From assembly GCA_030062745.1 (NCBI GenBank), contig CP099844.1:8145551-8209550 (forward strand): a stretch of 64,000 bases of DNA, written 5' to 3'. Below the pieces are notes generated by a model. It was not told where the DNA came from. It ran no database searches and was given only the letters and a program-made list of their open reading frames with translations. The DNA comes from Capitulum mitella. Its lineage: Eukaryota; Arthropoda; Thecostraca; Pollicipedomorpha; Pollicipedidae. Shown piece by piece: positions 12,001-24,000 of this stretch; position 1 is the stretch's first letter, and every line of letters starts with the position of its first letter. Both the position numbers and the translations under genes were made by a program.

Positions 12001-15000
12001 CCGAGGCGCGGTGCGGGACCGAGACCGAGACCGAGACCGAGACTGGAACCAGGACCGGGACCGGTGCCGGGCAGTGGGGCAGTCGTGATGCCGCGCCGGG
12101 CAGTGGGGCAGTCGTGGGCGCGGTGCCGGATACGGCGCGGGTCACGACCTCTCACCGGTCGGCGGCCGTTCTCCGGCCGGCCGGGACACGCCGGGAGTGG
12201 CCGCGCCCTCGGCCGGCGTGGGACCGCCGCGCGGCGCCCGACTCGCCGCTCGGCGGCCGACGGCCGGCCGGCTTTGTTGTGACCGCCGTGACCAAATTCG
12301 GCCGGCCGGGCGGTAATCTGCCGGACAGGGCGGCGTGGCGTGCAGCGTCGCCAGATGTTCCCGGTAGTCACGTGCCGGGCGGACCCGCGGCCGCGTGCTC
12401 GTCTCGCGCGCCGCCCCCGCTTAACGCCCGAGTGGACGGCCGCGTGATGGCCGCGTGGCGAGGGTGTGGGTTCGTCGCGTTTGGAAGCGGCGTCTGGCGG
12501 GAGGTGTGGACTGGCGCCGGAGCGGGACCGACAGACCGGGCCGGGCAGGAGCTGCTATCCGGGCTGCGATAACGGCGGCGGAGTCTGATCCGACCGCCGG
12601 CCGCCGCGCCCCAGTTCGCCACGGGCCAGAGGCGGCGCGGCCCGAGCGGGCGCTGTTTGCCCCCGCCAGCGGCCGCCGGCGGCGCGACGATAAGCGGTTT
12701 ATCGCCGGCATCGGCGGCGGCCGCGGCCGGCCGGCGCCCGCCGCCACGGCCGGCAACGAAATGCATCTCTAATTAGATTGCCGGCCGGCGCGACCGACAA
12801 AAACGGATCACGACCGCGGCGGCCGGCGCCGTCTCCCGCCGGGCGGCGGCCGGGCACAAACAGGGCGGCCGCGGCGTGCTGCCAGCGCCGAGGGCAGCGT
12901 GCCGGCCGCCGAACCGGCCGCCGCCGTCGCGTGCTCGCCGCCGAGGGGACGGCCGCTCGGCCGCGGCGGCCGCCGCCGCCTCCGGTACCGTTACGTTGAT
13001 GCCGGCGCGTCTGCCCGGCCGGACGGTATCGGCGCACGAAGTGGGCCGGCGGGCCGTCTGCAGTCGGGCGGCCGGTCGGGGCGAGCGGCACCGGGCCGGG
13101 CGCCGCCGGCGGCACGCCCAGGACTGGTCGGCGGCGGCTGCAGGAGATGCGCCGGCGGCGGCGGCCGCACCGCGGCGGACGGCCGGCTCGTGTCTGCCGC
13201 TGCCTCTGCCGCCGGTATCACCGAATGACGGCTCGTCTCTGTCGCTGTCTCTGCCGCTAGGCTGACTGACAGGGGCTCATCAGTATCGCGTTCGACATGG
13301 GCCGTCAGATTTGAACGGCAGTCTGAGCGCTGAGCCTGAGGCGGTCTGGCCGGCCTTCGTCTTCACGCCCCCGCGGGGCCGTCAGATTCGCCCGAACCGA
13401 AAACGGGAAGGGGCGCCAGATTGGCGGGATAAGTTGCGCCATGCCAATTTCACGGGTTTTGCGAAACGTTCGCGCTGGGGCGGGCGGTCGGGCTCGTTTT
13501 GGGCGGTCGGTCGGGCTCCGCCCGCGGCCTCCTCGCGACCGCCGGCCCTTTTCAAGGTCGCCCGCCGGTCCAGACCGCCATCCGGCATTTCCTTCATCGC
13601 GCCATTCGGACATCCGTTCGCAGCGGCTGGGGCCTGGAGCGCGGTGCCCTGTTCACACGCTGGCACAGTCGGAGGGAACGGCGTGTCCGGATGCGCATGG
13701 CGGCCCCTCCCTCTCCCCCGGGGTATCGATTATTGGGGTTGTCGTACCTGTTCGTGAATGCGGTGTCGATGTTACCCTCCGTCTAGCCGTCATTGATTGG
13801 GAGGGGGAGGGGATGATGTGCGGGGGGATGTGTTTAGTCGGCGTGTTCTGGCGGTATTGTTGATTTCACTGAGCGGCCGTTTGGCGTGGTGCGCCGGATA
13901 GCGTGTCAGACTTTACTGGACCTGGCCGACTTTTTTTTGTCTGCCGCTCGGTAGCGGGCGGTCACCATGACGTGGAGACTGCGGTCATAGGCCACCATCG
14001 GGCAGATACGCCTCTCTCAGGCAACAGTTGGCTGGATACGCTCGTGTTGGACCCACACGCGGCCGGACACGCCTGTCTTAGGCCACAGTCGGCCGGACAC
14101 GCGAGTCTCAGGCCACAGTCGGCCGGACACGCGAGTCTTAGGCCGGAAGTCGGCTGGACACGCCAGTCTTAGGCCACAGTCGGTCGGACACGCATGTCTG
14201 TGGCCAATGTCGGCCGGACTCGTCTGTGTGAGGTAGTGTGGCCAAATTGGTTTTGCAGTGGGTGTTAAGATGTAGCGGAAAATCAAAAGATTTTCAAGTA
14301 TGTTAGTAGCTATAGCAAAACAAAGGTCGCCAACGGCCGCATCGTTTCAGAATTTAATTCTTATTACGCATGCAGATGCAAAAAATGCTGAAGAATGTCA
14401 GAATCCTGGAGGGAAAGATGCATTATGATTGCATCGCAAAGATGCGACATTGTGATTTGGGCGCATACAATTTGTTGCCGTAATGGTGTTCAGATGTAAT
14501 ATTTCCACAGTTGGATGTGTCTATTTTCGAGCTTAGGTGTCATTTTTGACCCAAAGTTGCGAATGTGGCCACAGTGGTGTGAGGCCACATTCGGCCGGAC
14601 ACGTCAGTGTGAGGCCGGCCGGCTGAGGGCGGCTGCAGGATCAGGTTCTGCCCGGCCGGCCGCCGCCATTGTCGGCTCATTTGCCGGCGCTGATGAACTG
14701 TAATGACAGGTGCCAATCTCTGATGGTGTCACGTCACAGCCCCGCCCCCTGTCATCGCGACAGACCGCTCCGTTCGCCCGGCTAGTCCAGGCGGGACGAC
14801 GCCCGTCTCCCCCACCCATCCAGCCGCAGGCCAGCCCTGTTGTCACGTGTGCTGCGGAGACTGAGATGCGTGAGTCGTTTCCTTGTTCTGTGTTTGAATA
14901 AACATTCTCGTTTTCTTCCTTTTCGCTCTCCATTTCGCTCTTTTGTCGTACATCTCTAGTTTTTCGTCTCCTCGTTCATGCATTTGCCCGTCTCTGTCTC

Positions 15001-18000
15001 CGGGTTTTGTTCCAGGTCCTGTTCGAGTTCCTGCTCCTCTCCTTTCTCTGTTTCCGTTGGTCCTCCCCATTAGTCTCTATCTCTCCGCTCTCAATTTCTA
15101 CCCGGGCTTGGTTATCTGTGTACGCGCCGTCGGTCGACTCGCCCACGAGTTCATCTCTCACGTAGCCCGTCTGACCCCGTTTCGTGCCGGGCATCTAAAT
15201 ACTTATCAGCTTCTGTGGAGCGCCGGCGGCCGCCGCTCCGTTTAAATGGGATCATGCATTCCTGGCCGTGCGCGGACGCGAACGCGGATGTGACCGGGAA
15301 CAATGGCCGCGGCGGCGGTGGGACCGGACCTGGGGCTTCTGGGCGCGGCCGCGGCCGCCGCGGGACGGACTTCGGCACACGGTACCGAGCGGGCGGGACG
15401 CTGACCGCGGTGCGGTACGGCGCTCGGTCGGGGCCGGACTGGCGCGGTGCAGTTCGGGCCGAGCCAGGCCGCGGCCGGCGCCGCGGCGTGTGCTCGACGC
15501 CTCCTTTGTGTGTATGTGTGGGTGGGAGCGAGCGTGTGCGTCGGCGCGGTGGCCGCGGTGGGAACGGCGCGGTCTCCCGCGGCGCTGTCCGTGATTCCGG
15601 ATAATGGGCCAATTGGCTGGCGTTGGCCCGCCGGCTGGCCTTGTCACCGGGGCCCGCCGGCGACCGCGCTTTAAACGGCGCGCCGGCCGCCGGCCGCCGC
15701 CGCGGGGAGGCACTGACCCGGGCGGCGCGCGCTCCGCCGCCGCTCGGAGCCGGCCGGCCGGGCCGGGGAGGAGGCGGCCGCCGCCCGGTCCGGCGCCAGG
15801 CCGTCACGATCTGACCCAGTGACCGGCGACCCCCGGGGCGCGGCGGCCGGCCGGACCGGTCGGCCGGGCGGCGGGGCCGGCCCCGTGTCCCGGGCCGGGG
15901 CCGGGGCCGGGGCGTCGCTGTTCTCCTGACTGGCTGCAGGGCGGGGCCGGGGGCGAGGCTCCGGACGGCGGCGGTCCGCGGACTGTCCGGACGGCGGCGG
16001 CGGGCGGCGATTCGCGTGCCGCGCTCCTGCCGGCCGCCGGTGCAGTGGGAACCCGCCGCTTGCCCAACTGGCCGGCGGCCGCTTGCCAAAGGCCGGCGGC
16101 CGTTTGCGGGCGCGGCCGCTGTCGCCGTGGGAGCGCGCCGTGATCGGCGCAGTGGGAATCGGCGCCGGCCGGGCGAGCGCCGCCCGGTCGGCGCGGCCTG
16201 GTGCGGCGCGGGCTCCCGCGTGTCCTCCGCGCCGTGCTGTCCTCCCACGACACGGACGATCGGGCGACCTCCGACGGAGGCGCTCCTGACGACGGGTGTC
16301 TGGGAGGACCCAGTGCCCGCTGATAGAGGTGATCTCCGGTCCTCGTGGGACACGCAGTGGTGACACTGCTGCCACCGGCCGTTGAATCCGTTTCACTTCA
16401 TGCGGTTTCGACGAGTTTGCAATGGAGCGGTTTGGCCAGCAGGCTTCCTGGACTTGGTTGAGCTGACGGCGCAGTGTTATCCGCTCAGGGGCGTCCGATG
16501 GAAGGGCGGTTGTAAAAACTCGCGCTTTTGATGCGCCGCGGTGGGGCGTTGTTACCGACGCCGGATAACCGCTCCCTAGCTAAGTACGCATTTGACTCCC
16601 TCCAAGGCATATAACCTGTTCCGCGGCAAAAATGATGTCCAGATACGGGAACGTGACCGATTAAGCTTTGATATTAAGCCGGCGACTCAGCGCACGCTAT
16701 CGTTTTCCTGTGCGATGCGTGAGGACCAATCCGTCATATTTCGTCATGTGAGACATAGCGACACAAATGAGCTGTGGAGAAATGACCTGGCCTCACCCGT
16801 ACACCCCTGCCTTATGCTGGGGAGAGTATGCCGTAAAGTGGCGCCGCTTGGGTGACAGACTTATCCCCGCACACCGTTCACCGAATCGGGACGGTGGCAG
16901 TTCCTGGAAGGCCGTGCCACCGTGGCCATAGTCACCTCGCCGCCAGCAGCGGCTGCTGACACTAACCGCGCCGACTGGAGCGCCCCGGAGCTGTGGCCGA
17001 CGGTGCCGCGGCGGCTAGCCGGGCCGGCACGCGCCGCGCCGCAGCCGACCAGCCGGCGCCGCCGCCACCGCCGCCCAGAGATGCGGTCGGCCATATTTGG
17101 CTGCGCTGGCAGGCCGTGCCGGCTCTCCGCCCGTCCGCCGGCCGCCCTGCACTCGACCGCGGGCGGCGGCGGCGGCGGCGGCGGCGGACGGCGGGAGGGG
17201 CGGGGGAGAATGGCACGCGGTGCGCGGATGACGCCGCGCCGGACCCGGCCGGCCGGGCGGACGTGCAGGCGGCGCGCGACCGTCCGCCGCCGCCGGCTCG
17301 AGCGCGGCGAAACCCTATCGGGCCGGTCGCGGACGGCTTCCTTGTTTACAGAGGCGCGCCGGCGACGGCTTGTCGGGAGGCCGGGCCGGGCCGGGCCGGG
17401 CCGCTCCTCGGCCGACGGGTCTGGGCAGAGGCAGACCGCCCCTGGTCGCAGGCGCGACTCGGGCGAACGGGTTGGAATCCTCGCGCGTCGCCCGGCTCAG
17501 ACGCATTGAGCGCGGCGAGCCGGCGGGAGACGCGCCGAAAGGAAGCCCCGCCGCGCGCGGCGCCGCGCCGCCGCCCGGCTCGCCCGCCGCCGAGCCGGCC
17601 GACGCTTCGCATTTCGAGGCCGGCCGGCGGTCAGCTGGCGGCGCTCAGCTGACCTCCGCCGACCCTAACTGTACCGGCCGAGCGCGGCCGGTCTACGGGG
17701 CGGCGGCGCGTCGGCCCGACCGGGCTGCCGACTTGCAGGTCGGACGATGAGCGGGCTCACGGCGGTTTGTTGCCAGGCTCGAGCTAATCCGGTGGCGGAA
17801 AACCCGTCGCTAATTTTTGGTGGGAGCCGATCTGCACATGCCGAGGTGTCGCGATCACGGTGGCCGATGTCAGTCCCTTATCGCTGGCGCCGGCTGAACT
17901 GCGGCAGGCCGGCGCCGGACAAAGCGCACCGTCTGACAGGAGAACCACATCAAGAGGGGGCGCTCCGCTGCCGTCCGGGCCGGGGCCGAGCCCGACCCTG

Positions 18001-21000
18001 ATCCGCCGACGGACGGCGCCGGCCGCGGCTGCCCGCCCGACCCGCGGCGACAGGCGACACCGCCGCGGCGGCCGGTGACGCGGCGCGGCCGCGGCGGCGC
18101 CACGTGACGCGCCAGCCCGGCACCGGACACCGGGTGTCGGGTCGCCGGACCGGCCGGAACCGGAGCCGTCGCCGTCCGGCGCCGTGACGGCCGCCGGTGA
18201 CATGTGGCCCGGCCGGGCGCGGGCCCGCTCCGCGCCGCCGCCGCCGCCGCCGCCGGGTTCGGAGACGGCCGGGCGCTGTCGGGACTCTGAGAAGGAGGCG
18301 CTGCCGGCGGTCCGGGCCGCGTCCCGGCGGCCGGCGCCTCGTGACCGACCTCCGGAACGGACATGGGGCGTGAGGCAACTGTGACGTGATTGTGACGGAT
18401 GACGGCGGCCCGGTGACGCGGCGGGACGCCGCGCGCCGGCCGGGACGCGCCGGACGCGGCCGGCGGCGCCGGCAGGAAGCGCCGGGCGGGGCGCGGTGGT
18501 GGCGGCCGGGCGCGTGACGGGCGCCGTGTGAAGACGGCCCACGCCGGGCGGCGGGGCGCCGGCCGCCCGCGGCGCCCTGGTCGGCCGGCCGCGGCCCGCT
18601 GGGCGGACCGGTCACGAGCTGGGCGCCGCCGCCGCCGCCGCCGCCGCCGCCCTGGGCCACCCCGGAGCGGACGGCGGACGCGGCGCGTGCCGGTCGTGCC
18701 AGACGGCGGGCCGGCGGCCGGCGGCTTGGCGCCGTGGGGCGGCGCTGAGGTGTCGCGCCGCCGGCCGGAAAGTCCGGACTCCTTCTCCCTCTCCGCGTCC
18801 CCGGCACCGGAGCTGCACCGCCGGCCGGCAAACAACACGTGGCCGACGCCGACAGCGGTGGAGGTTGCGGCTCGCCTGGCACGATCAGGTACAGAGCCTG
18901 ACTTGGAGCATGGCCCAGTACAGCGCCTGACTGGGAGCATGGCTGAGTTATGCCCGTTTTGCTCAAAGGTGTGAAAAACTACAACAATGGACTGTTGTTA
19001 ACATCCTGTGACACTGGTGCACACAGATACGGTGCAGGACGGAGTGCAGATCGTGCTGCTTATTAATTTGGTTTTTGCTAGCCTCCAACCGACCTGTTGT
19101 CGAGAGCCAAGGAAAGTGCAGTACGCGGCGTTTTGTGAGCCGTCAAGGAGCCGGTGGAGAGGGAACCTTCTCCCGTCGCTTAAATAGGATTCACCCGCGA
19201 GGCAGAGCCGCATTCACTTGCCCAAAGTTGCCGTTGCCTTTCTGCACCCCATTGCGGTGTCCGAGAGATGGACGTGCGCTCAGCTGGCGAACAATGGTGA
19301 TGACTCGTGCAGCTTTGAGGAAAAACCTGCAGTGAGCACCTTTGCACGGTCTTTCCGATTAAACGCCGGGTCCGAGCCGAAATCAAACAGTCCATTCAAC
19401 AGTCGCAAAGGCGTCACTTTCCCGGGACCGGAGTTTGGCGCTGTATTTGAATAGACGCCTCCGCAGTCTGCCTGCGATAGGAGTGGTTTTTGCCCGCCTG
19501 TCGCTGATGAAAAGCCAAACAAATTGTTTTCGCTGCATGCGATTAAAGGCTGCGTCATTGCTGTGAATGGATTCAGCGAACCGACGAATCGCAAGGTCTG
19601 GTGAAACGTTCTGTGTTTGACCCTGGCGCCTAGGTCGTGCGGTGCCGGTGCCGATTTTGGACCTGTTTGTGGTCGCTGTCCGGATGGTCGGCCGGTGTTG
19701 AGCTGGTCCTGGTGCCGGCCATGGGCCCGAGAGTACGGCGGAGCTGTGACATATGCCGGTATGTGGTTCTTGGCTGCGGTCTGCTCGGTCAGGTTTTGGT
19801 CCCAGGCCCGGTCATCTCCCGAGGCGTGTCCGATGCCGGCGTGACCGCCCCGTTCTCGACCTCGGCTCTGGTCCGGTCCCGTCGGCCGGGGCGGTGACGT
19901 CAGGCTGGTCCGGCTGACCGACTGACCGGTGACGTCACGGAGCTGGGTGCGCCGCCGCCGCCGCCGCCGGACTGGCCCTGGAGCCGGCCGGCCGGCCGCT
20001 CTGGCGGGACGAGCATGCTAATGCGGCGGTCGGGAGCGGCCGGGCCGGCTGCCGGCGGCTGGACGGGCCCGCGGCCGCCGGCAGAGGTGGGCCCGCGCGC
20101 CGCCGCTGGCCTCCCGAGCTCCTGCCGGCCGGGCGAGCTCGAACCGAGCCGCTCGGCGCGGCCGACCGCGTGCCGCCGATGGCCGCCGATGGCCGTCTCC
20201 GGGAGGAGATGGGCGTGGCAGCCGTGCTGCGTCGTCGTTTTGATCGGCACCAGCGTGCGGCGCCCGTTTTACATCGCCGGAGACGGAGCCGGCGGCCGAT
20301 CAGGCGCTGGGAAGAGCGCCACGGTCCGGCGGCGGCCGCCGACGGCGCCAAGACGCCCGGTCCCGTTGTGCCGGCCGGCCGGAGCGGTCTTTGTTCTCGG
20401 CCGGCGCTGGCGTCCGGTTCGGCGCGCCGCGCGGCGCACCGCGGCCTGGCCGGCGCAGAGTGGAGCCGCGCCGGCCGAGGGCCCGTCCGCGGCGGGGCAG
20501 TGGCTGGTGTGTCGCCGCCTGACGTCGCGGCGCGGCCGCCGCCGACCGCCGACTGATCCCGCCGGCGATTAACGCGCTGAAAAGTCGGCACATAATCTGC
20601 GGATGGGGGCCGGCTGCCGTCCGGCCGGCGGACGGCCCGTCCCGTGATGCCACCCGTCACGCGGCGCGCGCGCCCGAGCGGGGCCGGTCGGGGTTAGCAC
20701 CCGTGACACGACCACGTTACGGGCCATGTAGGGTCGTGAAGCCGTGCTTCCGCGTCTGTTGGAACGCAACCGCGAGAAGGAAAAAACCTCCTCCGTCCTT
20801 GCGGTGTGGCGTGAGCTCATGTAAAACACTCGGGTGTGATGGCCGCACGATGTTTAGCCGTTTCCATAGTTCCTTCACGCGTGCCTGCCCGGTTGCTTTC
20901 ACCTTGGCTGCGCGCCCGCGCGGCGTGGCCGGCGCCTTTGCCTGGTCGCCTCGGTCCGGGTGTCGACACAGGTCCCTGCCCCGTCGTCGGCCGCCGCCCC

Positions 21001-24000
21001 CGCCCCGCCGGCCGCGTCACGGCGGCGGCGGCACAGGCTCACGGAGCTCGGGTTCGCCGCGACGGATTGATTACGACGCCGCGACGACGCTGCGGGGCGG
21101 CCGGCGGCCGGCCGCACGCGCCGGCCGCGCCGCCACCGGCCGCCGGCTGATGACCCGGCGCCGGTCGTTGCCAAGGTTACGGCGCCAACGCTTGGCCGGC
21201 GGGCCGCGGCGGCGCGGCCGCCGCTGACACGGGCGGCCGCGCCGGCGCCGCGGCGCGGCACGGCGTCTGACCCGCGGCCGCCGGGACGGCCGGCCGACCG
21301 CCGCTGTCGATAATGACGGCCGGCGGTTCCCACGGCCGGCCGGCGGCGCGCCGTGAGCACCGCCCGGCCGGCGCGGGTGTCGCGCGTGATGGATCCGCGC
21401 CAATAGCCGTCCGGACGGCGCGGCGCCGGCCCGAGTCCAGCGCCGACCGGCCGGCTGCGGGGGCGGCCGCTGGACGCCGCCAGCCGCCGGCTCTGGGTCG
21501 AGGGCGACGCGCCGCCACGGCCGTGACGGCGGCGCCGGCCGCCGCGCTGGCCGGAGACGTGATCTGGCGCGCCGCGAACGCCCCGCGCCCGGGGCCGGGC
21601 CGGCGGCGGTGGCGGCGGCTCCGGTGCGTGTCTGAGGAGGCGGCGGCGGCGCTTTCGTTCTGCCGCGCGGCGCTGACTGCGCTGTCATTCCGCGGCCGCG
21701 GCTGCGCTCCCGTTCTGTCCCGGACGCCGACGGCGGCCTGGCGCTGTCTCTTAATGGCCGTCCTGTCGTTCGGTTCCCTGACGCTGATTGCGGCTCCAGA
21801 ATGGCCGTCGGTGACCGTGCTCCCGTTCCGTCACGTGACGCTGACTGACCGCGTCCCCGATCTGTTCGCAGAGGGCAGACTCCGGCTCAGGCGGAGTCCA
21901 ACTTCCTGAACATCGTCAAGTGGCTGGAGATGTACGGCGTGGACATGCACACCGTGCTGGTGAGTCAACGAGACTGGCACCGGCACCTTGTGCTAGTCGT
22001 CCTCTTCTGTCTTCGGTCTGGTGTACCGGAAAAAGTCTACCGTCTGTTCATGCTGGCCAGGCTTACCTTGTTCCGACCAACAACAGTCGACGCCGGGTCG
22101 AACCGGACACCATTGACGCCCCGCGTAAAGTCCTGTTTGTCCCGGTAAACTGACGCCGTTTACCGCTGGGCGGGGTACGAAATCCAGTCCCGGTGCCGGT
22201 CGTCACGGCGGCTGAGCGGGCGGCGTGCGGGACGAGCCGGTGGCGGGTGGCGGCGCCGGTCTGTGTGGCGGGCGGGTGCGCCGGTGGCAGGTGCTTCAGA
22301 CGCCGGGTCGGAGGGCGTCGCTCGAACTCTATCGAAGCCGCCGGCCGACTGGCTATCCCGGCACGTCAGGCACGCCCCTGCAGCTGCTGTCAGGGCCTGG
22401 TGTGTGTTTGTGTGTATGGGTACGGGGAGGGGGTGAAAGGGTCTTGAGGCATTGACGTTTAGGCACTAGTTGGGGTTGAGGGATGGGGAATCTTCCTTAA
22501 CTAGATCCCCTGCAGTCAGTGTTGGTGATGGTGTGAGGGGCCGGAGGGTCGTCACCTCCGGGTTGGCTTTGGGCTGGTATTGAGGGAACAGGATGGGGTG
22601 TGGAGTTTCTTGTTTCCCCGGTCAGCCGACCGCCAATCTTCGTTGGCGTCAAAGGACGACGTCAGTTGGTGTGCCTGGACGTCACACCGACTGATGTTCA
22701 GGCACTGTCAAGGTCAGGACCGGTAGAAAAAAACAACATAGAGTGCCGTCCTGCCGACAGCCGACCCTTCGTCATCGGTTTGTCGGGAGTCGCTCCCGCC
22801 TGGGTTCAGCGAGAGGGTGTCGGCGGTGCGAGCGGACCACTGTTTTGCGTCGCACCGGGTCTGACCGTCGTCTGTCTCCACAGGGCAAGGACATGTCGGA
22901 ATACTCGCTGGGTCTGACGCCGACCGGCATCCTGGTGTTCGAGGGCCAGCAGAAAATCGGCCTCTTCTTCTGGTGAGTGGCCGCCTGCGCGGACGGCGAC
23001 GCGCCAACTGGCTCCTCTGCTGCGACCTGCGTCACTGAGGCGGCCACGGTCGGCAGGGCAGGCTTAGGCGGGCCGGGGTTAGACGGAGGGTGTCAGACAG
23101 GCAGCAGCCCGCTGTGCCCGGAAAGGCTGCCCCAGGCGGAGACGGCTTGTTGTGAGACATTTCTCTCGAGATGGGCTGTGATTGATGTGCGTCGCGCATT
23201 TTGCGTCGGGTGGCGGTCAGTCTGGGTCAGGTAGTGAGAGGTCCTAGCCCGTCCCGGTGGGAAACCCCGTTTGAGCCAGCCTGCGGTTTGTGCCCGTCTG
23301 AGATGCGGTGATCTGTCCGGGTCTGATTCGGAGAAGGCGAGAGCCCGGGTGCGCGTGAGAGCGACCGATGTGTGTCAGACGCTCTCCCTGAGGCCGAGAC
23401 AGGCCTTTCGAGACGTCCGTCTGTGAGAAGGCGGTGGCGCGTCAGTCATCAATAGACGGTCGACCTTCCCGCCCGTCACGCCGCGGCGCCATATGGCGGT
23501 GTGTCAACACGGGGCGGAGCGCGTCGGCCGCGCGATCCGGTGCCGAACGGCTCTCCGTCACGGAGGGCCCGGTGGGAACGGCCGCGCCGGCCGCCCGACC
23601 GGACGCGAGAACAGGCCGATGACCAGCTCGGCCGCGAGCGTGGAGCTCAGTGGGACTTGTGACAGGCCTGAAGGGGCTCATTATAGACGGCTGTGTTGTT
23701 TGAGTGACACGTTGTGTTTACATGGGCATGTGCGGCTTTTGGTCTATCCTGTTTAGGTTGTTGTGGTTGCGCGGGTCGTTCCCGATGTGTGTGAGGTGTG
23801 TAATATTTTTCAGCATCTTGTCCGCGTGTAAGCCATGTTTACCCTTCACTGCGGAGTGTGAAGTGACACCGCCCGTACTGGAGGGGTCGGTGTTTTATTT
23901 GCGTGTAACTCGGGTGCCCGGCAGATGCGGATGACGGTGTTACTTCAGCGCTCAACTGTCGCGGTCTGCATCTGCTCCGCCTCCTTGTTTCCCTGTACCT

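Larger units (their letters stand above)
11604..21871 (+). other. Intron 6, 10.3 kb, very GC-rich
   Basis: The largest intron of the gene. It contains a 35-bp array (11,708-11,882), a short GACCGA-type run (about 12,018-12,065) and a 30-bp array (about 13,985-14,230). Most of the rest is GC-rich DNA thick with CCGGCCGG, with AT-richer gaps at about 14,230-14,560, 14,880-15,200, 16,400-16,860 and 19,000-19,600. The long open frames on both strands reflect the shortage of stop codons in GC-rich DNA. Confidence 0.6.

Noticed and set aside
13985..14230. Regular 30-bp repeats as a CRISPR array
   Set aside because: The units are directly adjacent with no unique spacers, in a eukaryotic intron; they form a minisatellite.
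15151..16353. 400-codon open frame on the minus strand, and similar long frames at 17,870-18,940 and 11,072-12,145
   Set aside because: Low-complexity Arg/Pro/Ala sequence expected from very GC-rich DNA with few stops; no conserved motif, and all inside Yurt-like introns.
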